A stretch of 45,569 nucleotides of DNA from Chloroflexota bacterium. Its GTDB lineage: Bacteria > Chloroflexota > UBA11872 > VXOZ01. Both the position numbers and the translations under genes were made by a program. The notes beneath the pieces were generated by a model that was given only the letters and a program-made list of their open reading frames with translations, was not told the origin of the DNA and did no database searches. Where the stretch lies: assembly GCA_028874195.1 (NCBI GenBank), contig JAPPLM010000021.1, forward strand, positions 1-45,569, read 5' to 3'. Numbering within the stretch: position 1 is the first letter of the stretch; the number at the start of each line of letters is the position of its first letter. This document shows, piece after piece, positions 1 to 8,653 of this stretch.

Positions 1-81
1 TGCCACGCCTGCTCTCATTTTATCTCCCTTTCCCTAAGATATAAGGGTGAACGGAGAAGAATGGCACCAATCGCAAGAAGA

Positions 82-100
82 GCGGGGGACAAGCCCCCGC
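82..100. repeat. GC-rich perfect hairpin in the gene-free left edge
   Basis: A 7-bp perfect stem (GCGGGGG / CCCCCGC) closes a 5-nt loop. It lies in the 277-bp stretch before the first gene. A 67-codon ORF (61-264) crosses it, but its translation resembles no family I know and I do not call it. GC-rich palindromes of similar style recur elsewhere (near 14966, 15004 and 45493), so this is probably a dispersed palindromic repeat and not a dedicated terminator: it lacks a T-run on either side. Confidence 0.5.
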
Positions 101-277
101 GCTACGTTTGGAATGACATACACTGTCAACACTACCTAACAACCAAAGAGCCGGGCACAATCTACGCCGCCCGCGTCATGACGATTGTCGCTATCGAACA
201 TCCCTACACCATCGGCCCGATTGCGTCTTGCACTATACTATCGACACAAGGGGTACTTCCCTAAAGAGGAGTCTTGA

Positions 278-2335
278 ATGACGGTCAGTGACCCAGAACA
301 CGGCGAGACGCTTAGCCTCGACTTCGACGACGGCAGCGGGTTGCGTGTGGCACAGGCCCGCTTTGAGTCGGAGTCGAAGTTCTCCTGGTCGCTGTTCGAC
401 GGGTACGACCGCATCCGCATTCTCACGTACTCCGCGGGCGTCAGCGCCATCGTCCGGTTGCTTGACAGGCATGGCTTTAGCGACTTCGAGTGCGTGTTCG
501 GGTGCGAGAGCACCTTACGCACGCTGAAGGACATCCTGGCGTTTCAGCAAGTCGCCATCGGTGACACCCGTGCCGCAATCAAGAACCTGTCCGATGAACG
601 CCATGCCTTCATTCTCAGCCGCGTGCGGGAGGGACAAGCGCGCTTTCGGGTGCTCCGCAAGCAGATCGCCCACGCAAAACTCTACTTGCTCGAAAACACA
701 GCTACGGGCACCACCCGCGCCCTCATCGGCTCCGCCAACTTATCCGAGACCGCCTTTGGCGGGCGCCAATCGGAGACGCTAGTGTGCTTTGACGACGATG
801 CCGCCGCTTGGGATTACTACCTTGGCATGTACGAGGCCATTCGCGACCGCGCCTCCGACGAGATGCCGCTGCCGCCTGAGCGGGTCGAGAAAACCGAGAT
901 AGCGCTGCAAGAGGTGCCGGTCCTCGCTACGCACGACCTCTCCACCTTGGTGATTGACAACGAAGAGAGCGAACCTGAACCGGGCAACGGCGCCAGCTTC
1001 AACGTTCCCGCTCAAATCGAGCGCATCGAGAAGATGAAGGCAGCGCTTCCCCCGCCGATAGCCAGCCTCATTCCGCCGCCGCGCAACGGCAAACAGCAGA
1101 TCACGCCCGACATCCGGCGCAGTATCGTGCGGGAGTCGAGCCGCATCCGCTCAGTGCAAACCGAGGAGGAAGCCGATCATCGCGAGCTATCCATCGATAG
1201 GGACGCCAAGACCGTCACGCTCCTGGGCGAACCGTTAGCTCTGGATGCCGACCTCGCCGCCGCCAAGCGTGACGCAAACCTGCTGGCCGCATTCTTCAGC
1301 AGCTACGAAGGCACGTTCGAGGGCGGCATGGGGGTGGAGCGGCTCCAGCGGGACTACTTCATCCTCTGGTCGTGGCTCTATTTCGCGCCGTTCATGTGCG
1401 ACATGCGCACGCTGGCAGGCCACCAGGGTGACATCTTCCGCTTCCCGTCGTTCGCCATCGTCTACGGCAAGCCCTCCTGCGGCAAGTCCAGCCTCATCGA
1501 AACCCTGATGACCTCAATGTTTGGCAAAGCCTTCACCATCGACAAGCGCGAGTTCACCAAGGCGCAGCTGCGCGACATCCAGCACAATTATAAGCGCTTT
1601 CCCGCCGTGTTCGACGACATCGGCAGAGCCGCCATACGCAGTCACGGCGAGGACGTGATCAAGGACGAGAACCCGCCGCTGGTGCCTGAGTTTCCCTGCT
1701 TTGTGCTCTCCATGAACCAGGAGTTGAAGGCCTTTACCGACCAGATCGTCAAGCGCAGCCTGATGATCTACACCACCACCGCACTGCCCTCGTACAAGGA
1801 AGAACTGCGCCACGAGTTGCACCTGAAGATACAGGACGTGCGCCGCAGCCTCTCCCCACACTTCTACCGCGAGTACTTGCGGCGGGCGCTCGACCGCTTC
1901 GACGATGATCCCCATCCCGCCGACTGGTTGGCGTTCTCTTCCACCGTCCTCGCCGGGTTGCTCGGCGACTTGCGGGATGCAAGCCCGCCAAAGTGGTGCA
2001 CGCCCTTAACGTGGGACGACTACGCCGGCAAGCGCTACGAGGGCGTCAAGACGCGGATCGAGCACCTGCTGCGGCCGGCCACCCGCATGAAGCAAGAGGG
2101 TGACCAGCCCATCGGCTGGATACTGGAGGATGACAAGATCATCGTCATCGAACAGACGGACACCTTCGGCCGGCGCGAGTTCGATTGGGAAAACGTGCCC
2201 TCCACGCTCATCGACGAAAACGCCAGCGTCGGCGGCCGCACCGTGCTGAACCGGCGGGAGTTGGAGGAATTCCTAGACGCGAAACTCAGTGGCGGGCGAA
2301 ACAGTCTGTTCGCCAAGATCTTTGGTAGAAGATGA
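278..2335 (+). CDS. PLD-family nuclease domain fused to a P-loop ATPase (putative defence protein)
   Basis: 685 aa; ATG preceded by AGAGGAG at good spacing. The N-terminal ~200 residues carry a single phospholipase D/HKD-type motif: H132-x-K134 in HAKLYLLEN, followed by GSANLSETAFGG from residue 151, the usual end of the motif. A single HKD copy implies that a dimer builds the active site, as in BfiI-type nucleases. The C-terminal half has a Walker A motif GKPSCGKS (397-404) and a Walker B-like VFDDIG (444-449), so a nucleotide-dependent step is likely. PLD nucleases joined to ATPases are common in anti-phage islands, and the neighbours (toxin-antitoxin, DNA methylase, nuclease-like protein) fit that. 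Domain calls are seen directly; the defence role is inferred. No named system could be assigned. Confidence 0.8.
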   Translation: MTVSDPEHGETLSLDFDDGSGLRVAQARFESESKFSWSLFDGYDRIRILTYSAGVSAIVRLLDRHGFSDFECVFGCESTLRTLKDILAFQQVAIGDTRAAIKNLSDERHAFILSRVREGQARFRVLRKQIAHAKLYLLENTATGTTRALIGSANLSETAFGGRQSETLVCFDDDAAAWDYYLGMYEAIRDRASDEMPLPPERVEKTEIALQEVPVLATHDLSTLVIDNEESEPEPGNGASFNVPAQIERIEKMKAALPPPIASLIPPPRNGKQQITPDIRRSIVRESSRIRSVQTEEEADHRELSIDRDAKTVTLLGEPLALDADLAAAKRDANLLAAFFSSYEGTFEGGMGVERLQRDYFILWSWLYFAPFMCDMRTLAGHQGDIFRFPSFAIVYGKPSCGKSSLIETLMTSMFGKAFTIDKREFTKAQLRDIQHNYKRFPAVFDDIGRAAIRSHGEDVIKDENPPLVPEFPCFVLSMNQELKAFTDQIVKRSLMIYTTTALPSYKEELRHELHLKIQDVRRSLSPHFYREYLRRALDRFDDDPHPADWLAFSSTVLAGLLGDLRDASPPKWCTPLTWDDYAGKRYEGVKTRIEHLLRPATRMKQEGDQPIGWILEDDKIIVIEQTDTFGRREFDWENVPSTLIDENASVGGRTVLNRRELEEFLDAKLSGGRNSLFAKIFGRR

Positions 2336-2378
2336 TACCTGTACCGCCCTTACTCCGACCGTTATGTCTCATATCCGC

Positions 2379-2407
2379 TTCACATGCTGTACGGTATATC
2401 GTACAAT
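2379..2407 (+). promoter_or_regulatory. Promoter of the toxin-antitoxin operon, implying a leaderless transcript
   Basis: TTCACA (2379-2384) and TACAAT (2402-2407) each match sigma-70 consensus at 5 of 6 positions and are 17 bp apart. Initiation about 7 nt after the -10 box would fall on or next to the toxin ATG at 2414. No Shine-Dalgarno sequence precedes that ATG, which agrees with a leaderless message. Confidence 0.6.
2388..2405. promoter_or_regulatory. Palindromic operator inside the toxin-antitoxin promoter
   Basis: TGTACG (2388-2393) and CGTACA (2400-2405) form a perfect 6-bp inverted repeat with a 6-bp spacer, lying between and over the -35/-10 elements. This placement suits autorepression by the HTH antitoxin encoded downstream, the usual arrangement in HigBA-type operons. 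Binding itself is inferred. Confidence 0.6.
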
Positions 2408-2413
2408 ACAGCC

Positions 2414-2710
2414 ATGTACACGATCCTACGCAGCGCAACGTTCGACCGGTGGCTGCGCAGGCTGCGGGACCGGCAGGCGGTAAACCGCATCGTCGCCAGA
2501 TTGCTGGCAGCCGAAGATGGACATCTCGGAGACGTGAGGTCTGTTGGCGGCGGCGTGTCCGAGATGAGAATTCAATATGGACCTGGATACAGGGTCTACT
2601 TCATCACGCGAGGCGCTAAGTTGATCGTCCTACTCTGCGGCGGCGATAAGGACAGCCAACGGCGAGACATCGAGCGGGCTAAGCGGATAGCGATGGAATG
2701 GAGGAACTAA
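2414..2710 (+). CDS. HigB/RelE-superfamily mRNA-interferase toxin (addiction module killer type)
   Basis: 98 aa. I start at ATG 2414 (MYTILRSATF), the usual family N-terminus, not at an in-frame TTG at 2384 that lies inside the promoter. Recognisable blocks are FDRWLRRLRDR, GDVRSVGGGVSEMRI, YGPGYRVYF and LLCGGDKDSQRRDI, the signature of the short phage Gp49-like/HigB killer family, which cuts mRNA at the ribosome. Length is normal and the gene looks intact. The stop codon overlaps the antitoxin ATG by one base (TAATG), so the two are translationally coupled. Toxin-first order is typical of HigBA. Confidence 0.88.
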   Translation: MYTILRSATFDRWLRRLRDRQAVNRIVARLLAAEDGHLGDVRSVGGGVSEMRIQYGPGYRVYFITRGAKLIVLLCGGDKDSQRRDIERAKRIAMEWRN

Positions 2711-3066
2711 TGTCTGAGGAGTATCGAAAGTTCGATGCGGCAGATTACGTCAAGAGCGAAGAGGATGTCCGAGGGCTTCTCAGGGCGGCGGTGGATGAGG
2801 ACCTGGGAGACGGGGCTGTGATTCGCGCCGCTCTCAAGCACGTCGCCCGGACGCAGAACATGAGCGCCCTCGCCCGCGACACCGGGCTAAACCGCGGCAA
2901 CCTCTACGCCGCGCTGTCTGAAGACGGCAACCCCACCCTGGCAACACTGCTGAAAGTCACCCGCGCCTTGGGACTGAGGCTCCGCCTTGAGCCCATCGAG
3001 AGCCCCGCACCGGGCCCACAACCTGCTGAGCAACGGAATCTCCCGGCAGGTTCGACTTCACCCTAG
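2710..3066 (+). CDS. HigA-like HTH antitoxin
   Basis: 118 aa from ATG 2710, which has GGAGG 5 nt upstream inside the end of the toxin gene; an earlier in-frame ATG at 2698 lacks such a site. The middle of the protein is an XRE/Cro-type helix-turn-helix (MSALARDTGLNRGNLYAALS, then NPTLATLLKVTRALGLRL), as in the addiction-module antidote family. It should bind and neutralise the toxin and repress the palindromic operator at 2388-2405. The N-terminal part (FDAADYVKSEEDVRGLL) matches the acidic start common in this antidote family. The Pro-rich tail after residue ~100 is not conserved in style. Confidence 0.87.
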   Translation: MSEEYRKFDAADYVKSEEDVRGLLRAAVDEDLGDGAVIRAALKHVARTQNMSALARDTGLNRGNLYAALSEDGNPTLATLLKVTRALGLRLRLEPIESPAPGPQPAEQRNLPAGSTSP

Positions 3067-3200
3067 CGTCGTCATCGCGGGCTTAGTTTAGAGAGCCATC
3101 GTTCGGGCCGAACGTGTGGTCAACTTGTCGCATACTATAGTCTGGCGTCAACTCACTGAGGGACAAGTGCTAAATCTATCACAGGTAATTCAACACTGCC

Positions 3201-6080
3201 ATGACATATATCGCAGAAAAGGACCGCAGCCACGAAAGCATCATCAACGATACGCTGGCCCGATTCCTGCGGGAACGGTGCAGCTTGTCCGCGGTAGCTG
3301 AGACGCTACACGACGGCAAGCGACCGGATGTTATCGTTCGTCTTCCCGATGGCCCTGTAATACTGGAAATCGAACTTGAGCCTGCCTTGACCGTAGAAGC
3401 GGACGCCCTCTCCCGCCTTGGCATGGAGATAGACGGCCGGCGGGTTCAAAACGTCTTCGCCGTCACGGTTCCTGGAAGGCTACGCTCAACGGGCCAACAA
3501 CGCCTTTACGAGCGCATGGCTGGCGCAACCCTCATTTGGCAGGAGTGGCGCATTGACGGCACTGCCGGTCCCAAGCTCAACGGGACAGCAATCGACTTGG
3601 CGAATTCGGTTCAGCGCGCTACGCCGCCGCCCGGCGATTTGAATGAAGCGGTTGACGCTCTCGACGAGGGGGTCAGGCGTGCGGGTTCTCTCCTCTACTC
3701 CTCCCCTGGAACCTTGGGGCGGGTCTCGGCAATCTTCGCTACCGAACCGAGTGACGATGTAGCAAACATGGCTGCGCTAGTCGTCATCAACGCGATGATC
3801 TTCCAGGAGCGGCTGGCCAGCAACGAGACTGCCTTTCATTCAGTGACAGTAGCGATGCGAGACGGACGATTCTCTCGCATGACGCTGCTACAGCTATGGG
3901 AGCAAATCCTCAGCATCGACTACTATCCCATATTCAGTATGGCCCGTGACGTAGTACAGAGGCTTTCCGATGTTGAAGCTTCATATGTGCTGAAAGAGTG
4001 CGCCAGGACGGCTGACGCGTTGCTGAGCATGGGCGCCGTCGGACGTCACGACTTAGCTGGAATGATTTTCAATCGACTGATATCGGAGAGGAAGTTGCTG
4101 GCTGCATACTATACCAGCATTCCCGCCTCAATTCTCCTTGCGGGGCTGGCTCTGTCCTCGGACAGATGGTCGCACGTTGAATGGAGTAATATAGAGGAAC
4201 TTTCCCGGCTACGTGTGGTTGACCCTGCTTGCGGTACAGGGACTTTGCTCATGGCTGCCTACAGGCAGATTGTCCAGAATCATACGGCTGCGACTACCGA
4301 CAATTCTGTCGAACCGCTTCTTCATCAGATTTTGGTCGAGAAGGTCATATTCGGTTCTGACGTAGTGCAGGCTGCCATTCACTTGACCGCGGCAACCCTC
4401 GCCGCGATGTCCCCATTCGTGAGATTTAGGGAGATGCAGCTTCACACCCTCAAGTTAGATTCGGTGATACAAAAGGACTTGCAGGGCAAGGAGTCGAGAG
4501 ACATCTGGCTTGGCTCCCTGGACTGGCTGGTAGCGTCTGAAATTCAATCGTCATTCTCCACAACCGAAGAGCAGGTTGGAGCGACCACGGGAACCGGAGG
4601 AATTGTCCCACTTCCGAGGGCCGATCTTGTCATCAGCAATCCTCCGTTTACCCGGCGGGGTAGCGACGGAGGGAAAGAAGAAGCTATTTCCCGTGTGTTC
4701 TCCCTACCGGAGGGCGACCGAGACTCCCAGCGTGCCTTAGCCAAGAGGACTTCTGCTCTGCTCAAAGGGACCGCCGCTAACCAAACGGCTGGACATGGCT
4801 CGTCCTTCACGGTCTTGGCAGATCGAATGGTTGTACCTGGGGGGCGCATTGCTCTAGTGCTTCCGGTGACGGCAATGTTCGGCGAGTCTTGGCGAGAAAT
4901 CCGCCAAATGCTGTCCGCCAGGTATGATATCGAGTTCGTAGTGTCATCTCACGACCCGAAACTTCGCACCATGTCGTACGACACTGGCATCGCGGAGATC
5001 CTTGTTGTCTCCAAAAGACTACAGGAGGGCGAGGTACCGACGGGTCGCGGAGTGTTCGTCAACCTCTGGCGTACGGCCTACCAGGAAACGGACTCCCTGG
5101 CGTTGGTCAGGGCTGTGACTTCAACAGCTTCAGCCCCCGTACACCGGTCGGACGGGCCGCCAATCGGGGGCACCGCCCTGTTGTTAGGCGGCGAACTATG
5201 GGGCGAGATGCTGAATGGCCCGGTAGGGGAAGGGCCATGGACAACTGCCCGTTGGAAACAAGCCCAAACCGGCCAGTTCGCAGCAGCCTTGAAGCGAGGC
5301 GAGCTGTGGGACATGAACGGTGCCCACGTTGTAGGGCGCATTCCAGTCGCTGCTATGGCCGACGTCTGTAACGTTGGACCACAACACCGCAGAATTCGCG
5401 GCTCCCTCGGCGTGTTTGACGCTTACCATGGGTGGAACGAACAGGCCCAGTTCCCTGCACTTTGGCGGCATAAGGAGTCGATTCACAGGACAATGTCTGC
5501 TGAGCCAAACGCCTGGCTCATCCCCAAGCCGGGACAGAATCACCTGCCGATATGGTCTCAATGCGGGACACTTCACATCACCCCAGACGTTCAATATGAC
5601 TCTCAGAGGCTAGTTGCAACGCGGACCAGCATGCTTGCACTGGGCGTGCGTGCTTGGCACACGTTGATTGTAAGAGACAAGGATTCTCTAGTCCGTTCTC
5701 GACGAGAGGTTGCATTGGCCGTCTGGTGTAATTCCAGCCTCGGATTGCTGCTCCACGCCGACCATGCCAATAGAGCACAAGTAGGAAGAGGGACAGGCAG
5801 CAAGGGAATGTTGGAAACACTTATGACCCTTGACGTTCGAGAGCTGGACGTGTGGCAGCTTGAAGAAGCCCAAGCAATCTGGAGGGAATTCAGACATCAA
5901 GAACTTCAGTCGTTTCACCAGTGCGCTGTGGACCCTGTACGCATCGAACTAGATGAACGTGTTGTTAGAGACATGCTGGGTCTCAATGAAGACAGTGTAG
6001 TCGCAATTGCTCGAATTAGAGCGCTCTTAGCCGGGGATCCGTCAATCCACGGATCCAAGAAGCCGGAACTGCCAGCTTGA
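3201..6080 (+). CDS. Large N6-adenine DNA methyltransferase with an N-terminal nuclease-like region
   Basis: 959 aa. SAM-binding motif I is DPACGTGT (341-348) and the catalytic adenine-MTase motif IV is NPPF (480-483), so the N6_Mtase core sits in the middle, as in type I HsdM or type IIG enzymes. The first ~120 residues contain RPDVIVRLPDGPVILEIELEP, which has the beta-strand pattern of a PD-(D/E)XK nuclease but shows E-x-E where E-x-K is expected, so this part may be inactive. The ~300 C-terminal residues could be target recognition. The start is uncertain because the SD is weak. It is transcribed toward the nuclease-like gene at 6324-8093. Alternative: a solitary epigenetic or BREX/DISARM-like methylase. 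The methylase call is firm; the partner is inferred. Confidence 0.85.
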   Translation: MTYIAEKDRSHESIINDTLARFLRERCSLSAVAETLHDGKRPDVIVRLPDGPVILEIELEPALTVEADALSRLGMEIDGRRVQNVFAVTVPGRLRSTGQQRLYERMAGATLIWQEWRIDGTAGPKLNGTAIDLANSVQRATPPPGDLNEAVDALDEGVRRAGSLLYSSPGTLGRVSAIFATEPSDDVANMAALVVINAMIFQERLASNETAFHSVTVAMRDGRFSRMTLLQLWEQILSIDYYPIFSMARDVVQRLSDVEASYVLKECARTADALLSMGAVGRHDLAGMIFNRLISERKLLAAYYTSIPASILLAGLALSSDRWSHVEWSNIEELSRLRVVDPACGTGTLLMAAYRQIVQNHTAATTDNSVEPLLHQILVEKVIFGSDVVQAAIHLTAATLAAMSPFVRFREMQLHTLKLDSVIQKDLQGKESRDIWLGSLDWLVASEIQSSFSTTEEQVGATTGTGGIVPLPRADLVISNPPFTRRGSDGGKEEAISRVFSLPEGDRDSQRALAKRTSALLKGTAANQTAGHGSSFTVLADRMVVPGGRIALVLPVTAMFGESWREIRQMLSARYDIEFVVSSHDPKLRTMSYDTGIAEILVVSKRLQEGEVPTGRGVFVNLWRTAYQETDSLALVRAVTSTASAPVHRSDGPPIGGTALLLGGELWGEMLNGPVGEGPWTTARWKQAQTGQFAAALKRGELWDMNGAHVVGRIPVAAMADVCNVGPQHRRIRGSLGVFDAYHGWNEQAQFPALWRHKESIHRTMSAEPNAWLIPKPGQNHLPIWSQCGTLHITPDVQYDSQRLVATRTSMLALGVRAWHTLIVRDKDSLVRSRREVALAVWCNSSLGLLLHADHANRAQVGRGTGSKGMLETLMTLDVRELDVWQLEEAQAIWREFRHQELQSFHQCAVDPVRIELDERVVRDMLGLNEDSVVAIARIRALLAGDPSIHGSKKPELPA

Positions 6081-6323
6081 GGAACATAGAAGCCTTGCAT
6101 ACGCCCATCAGCAATGCCTTAGCGTTGCTGAACGGAGCAGAGATGAGAAAAGCTAAATGAGGTGATGTCAATGGAGGGCAGGCATGAACCAGGATCTGGA
6201 AAAACCGCATAAATTTTCTAGAAGGAGAAGTCAATACATTGGAGACCATCATGGCGGTGATGGCGTCCAATAACCTTATGACGCTGATATAACAAGGAGA
6301 ACTATCAATGAGTTCTGGTTCCT
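6081..6323. other. Convergent intergenic gap, no gene seen
   Basis: This 243-bp gap separates two converging genes. I see no convincing ORF. A GAAGGAGAAG purine tract near 6220 looks SD-like but leads to no real gene. No clear T-tailed terminator was found. Confidence 0.5.
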
Positions 6324-8093
6324 CTACCCTGCGCCCATAGTTGGTTGTCGAGGTTGAATTGAGTGACCGAAGAGGGTGTTTGTAACCCTAGCCATGTCAT
6401 CCTCAGCTAGTTTTTCAACGTGGTTGTTACCGATCGGTTGGCCTTTCGTGCGATTGGCATAGAAGGTGTTGAACGGCCAAAGGCGGTCTGGTCCGCTATC
6501 CCAGTCAATGAGCAACTGTGAAATTCGACTTTTAGAGTGTGTTTCCAACTGTTCCAATTCCGCAAGGCTAAGAACAAATGGGCCATACCGTCGGGTATTG
6601 CCCAAAGCCGCCGAGCTAGCCAGTTTCTTTCGGAGCGGTTCTAGCAGTACACCCATCGCAGGGAATGGGTCCGACACGACGATGACGAAAAACCATCTGG
6701 CTATATTTCGCGTTAGTAGGCCGGGAATGTTACGTTGGCCAGTCTGCACTTGTTGGCAGAAGTCAATCTCTTGATCTAGGCCCTTCTCGATTTTGAGACG
6801 CAGGTCCTCCAGGAACGCTTGAACGTCGCCTTTGACAATACTCTTCCCGTACCGTGGCCGGCCAACTTTGAACTCGAACATTGTGCACCGCGTGTTGCGG
6901 CTTCCTATGGTTTCAATGACTAAGTTATCCGGAATTGACCCGCTTCCCGGTGGATAGTCGTCCTCCGATAGCAAACGTACCTTCCGCCCAGCCCCTAGTT
7001 GCTCAGCCCTGATCCGGCCCAAGATATCGCGGCCGTAACGTTCATGGAGCTCCCCAAAAAAGTTCTGGAACGACTGACGGTTCGGCTTTGCGGATCCACC
7101 GTCCGGCAACGCATCGTGGATGTCCCAGTACAATCCGCAAGTGTAACGCTGGATGAGCAATTGGCCTGACATTCCAGCCAACCTGCCATCTGGAAGCGCG
7201 ATAGCGGGCTTTCTCAAGAGGATCCCAAGATCGAAGGGGTTACCGATTTCGTCTCCGTTGGTGGCCTGGTGTTCTCTTCGGATTTGTTCAGGCGAGGTCG
7301 CCACAAGTCTTAGGATTCGGTTCAGTTCCTCTTTGGGCACCTTCATGTCTGCGAAGTAGCGCTCAGGAATCAAATACCCTAGTAGCGGGCGCACCTCGCC
7401 ATCGTCTGACCACGGCGATCCGGTTATTGAATTGCAGTACAATGCAAACAGCACCGCCTTAAAATCGTCCAACTGAACGCCTAGCTTGGTTTTCACCACT
7501 TCTTGAATGTCTACCCAGCTATTGAACTCACTCTTGGTGCTTGGCGCGGCCAACCGCACAAAAAGTTCAGAGTATCGTCCTATCAGGTTAATGGGTCTCT
7601 CATGTTGAATAAGTGAGTACCCCTGTAGGGCGGCTCTTTGAACAGTTGCCTTGACGCCTTCGTCGGTACTGAGATCGAATTCTCCACTAGGGTAGAAACC
7701 ATTGGTCATCAGCAAGAAATCTAGGAACCTGCCATCCTTGACTTGAGCTTTATCCTCGGACGTGGAGCCAAAGGTGCAAAGCAATTTGATAGCAAACAGC
7801 AGTTGCCACTTCGAAAAAAATTTCCAATGACTTTCCAAAGACAGTTTTCTCTCAATACGCCGAGCTGCCCCAATGGGGAATAGATCGCAAATCTGTCGGT
7901 CCAGTGTCTCATATGCCGCTGGTTCGCTAGAATCGCCGTATTGCAACAGCGTGATAAGGCCCGGCAGCAACTGTCTTACAGGCAACTGGCAAATCGCTTG
8001 AATGAAGTCGGGTTCCGATACCTCCTGACCCTGTAGAACTTCCCAGGCCAGAGGCACTTGGACTCTTCCTTCGAGTGGGTGTAGTTGTTTCAT
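6324..8093 (-). CDS. Uncharacterised protein with a PD-(D/E)XK nuclease-like motif
   Basis: 589 aa, ATG at 8093 with AGGAT about 11 nt upstream. I do not recognise the family. The visible clue lies around residues 388-409: P388-D389 followed by a strand, then E407-F408-K409 (MFEFKVGRP). That is the D...E-x-K spacing of the PD-(D/E)XK nuclease core. A helix-rich region with a basic patch (VGRPRYGKSIVKGD) follows, as in nuclease folds. The N-terminal ~350 residues have no motif I can name. It converges on the methyltransferase gene and could be the restriction partner or an effector of the same island. The nuclease-like motif is seen; the function is inferred. Confidence 0.55.
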   Translation of the reverse strand: MKQLHPLEGRVQVPLAWEVLQGQEVSEPDFIQAICQLPVRQLLPGLITLLQYGDSSEPAAYETLDRQICDLFPIGAARRIERKLSLESHWKFFSKWQLLFAIKLLCTFGSTSEDKAQVKDGRFLDFLLMTNGFYPSGEFDLSTDEGVKATVQRAALQGYSLIQHERPINLIGRYSELFVRLAAPSTKSEFNSWVDIQEVVKTKLGVQLDDFKAVLFALYCNSITGSPWSDDGEVRPLLGYLIPERYFADMKVPKEELNRILRLVATSPEQIRREHQATNGDEIGNPFDLGILLRKPAIALPDGRLAGMSGQLLIQRYTCGLYWDIHDALPDGGSAKPNRQSFQNFFGELHERYGRDILGRIRAEQLGAGRKVRLLSEDDYPPGSGSIPDNLVIETIGSRNTRCTMFEFKVGRPRYGKSIVKGDVQAFLEDLRLKIEKGLDQEIDFCQQVQTGQRNIPGLLTRNIARWFFVIVVSDPFPAMGVLLEPLRKKLASSAALGNTRRYGPFVLSLAELEQLETHSKSRISQLLIDWDSGPDRLWPFNTFYANRTKGQPIGNNHVEKLAEDDMARVTNTLFGHSIQPRQPTMGAG

Positions 8094-8246
8094 AAGAAAA
8101 TTATCCTACATTTGAAGCGTCCCAGGTTCCCGCAGATTCACGTACGTTGTGGTGACCGCATCGCCAAAGTGGTCAATGCGCTAGCCCTCGGCAACCGAAC
8201 ATGGTGTGCGCCTGCTAGAAGCGTTTGGCCTAAGAAAACGAGAGTG

Positions 8247-8462
8247 ATGAATCAGCAAACGCAGAAGCAACCCGCCGAATCGCCGGCCGAAAGTTATGAA
8301 TATCAGATGGTACCGGCCATTTTTGCCCTTTGGGTGACGGCCCAACTGGGCTCCGCAGCGCCGCAGATTGGCGAACGTTTCCTGGATGACGCGCGTGGGA
8401 CCGGCGTTAATGCGCGACGTTGCCGAGGCTTCGGAACTCTTTGTGGATCTCTGAATGCGTAA
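8247..8462 (+). pseudogene. Remnant of a class I SAM-dependent methyltransferase
   Basis: The translation reads SYEYQMVPAIFALWVTAQL, then APQIGERFLDDARGTGVNAR. This matches the start of small-molecule class I methyltransferases (ESYERYMVPAIF..., APxPGERVLDVACGTGIVAR). Motif I is damaged: V-A-C-G-T-G has become D-A-R-G-T-G. A one-base shift near 8410 moves the continuation (RDVAEASELFVDL) to another frame, which stops at 8452. Nothing of the rest of a ~270-aa enzyme is present. The following sequence to 8653, including an ORF from 8455, resembles no family I know. Confidence 0.6.
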
Positions 8463-8653
8463 GAAGAGGCCGGAGATCGCCGCAGAAGAAGCGAGGAGCT
8501 TGCCCAGGAAACGGCGGCAACCCCTGGATAGCGCCGATGTCATTACTTTCGCCGAGGAGATGGACGAGTTTCACAAGGACAACGACAACGGCAATCCCTC
8601 AGGCTTGAAGAGAAGGTGCCTTGGGCAGATAGTTGAGGGGCAGATCACCTGGG

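Noticed and set aside
61-264. 67-codon ORF at the left edge
   Set aside because: No recognisable family, and it crosses a GC-rich palindrome; upstream purines are not a convincing SD.
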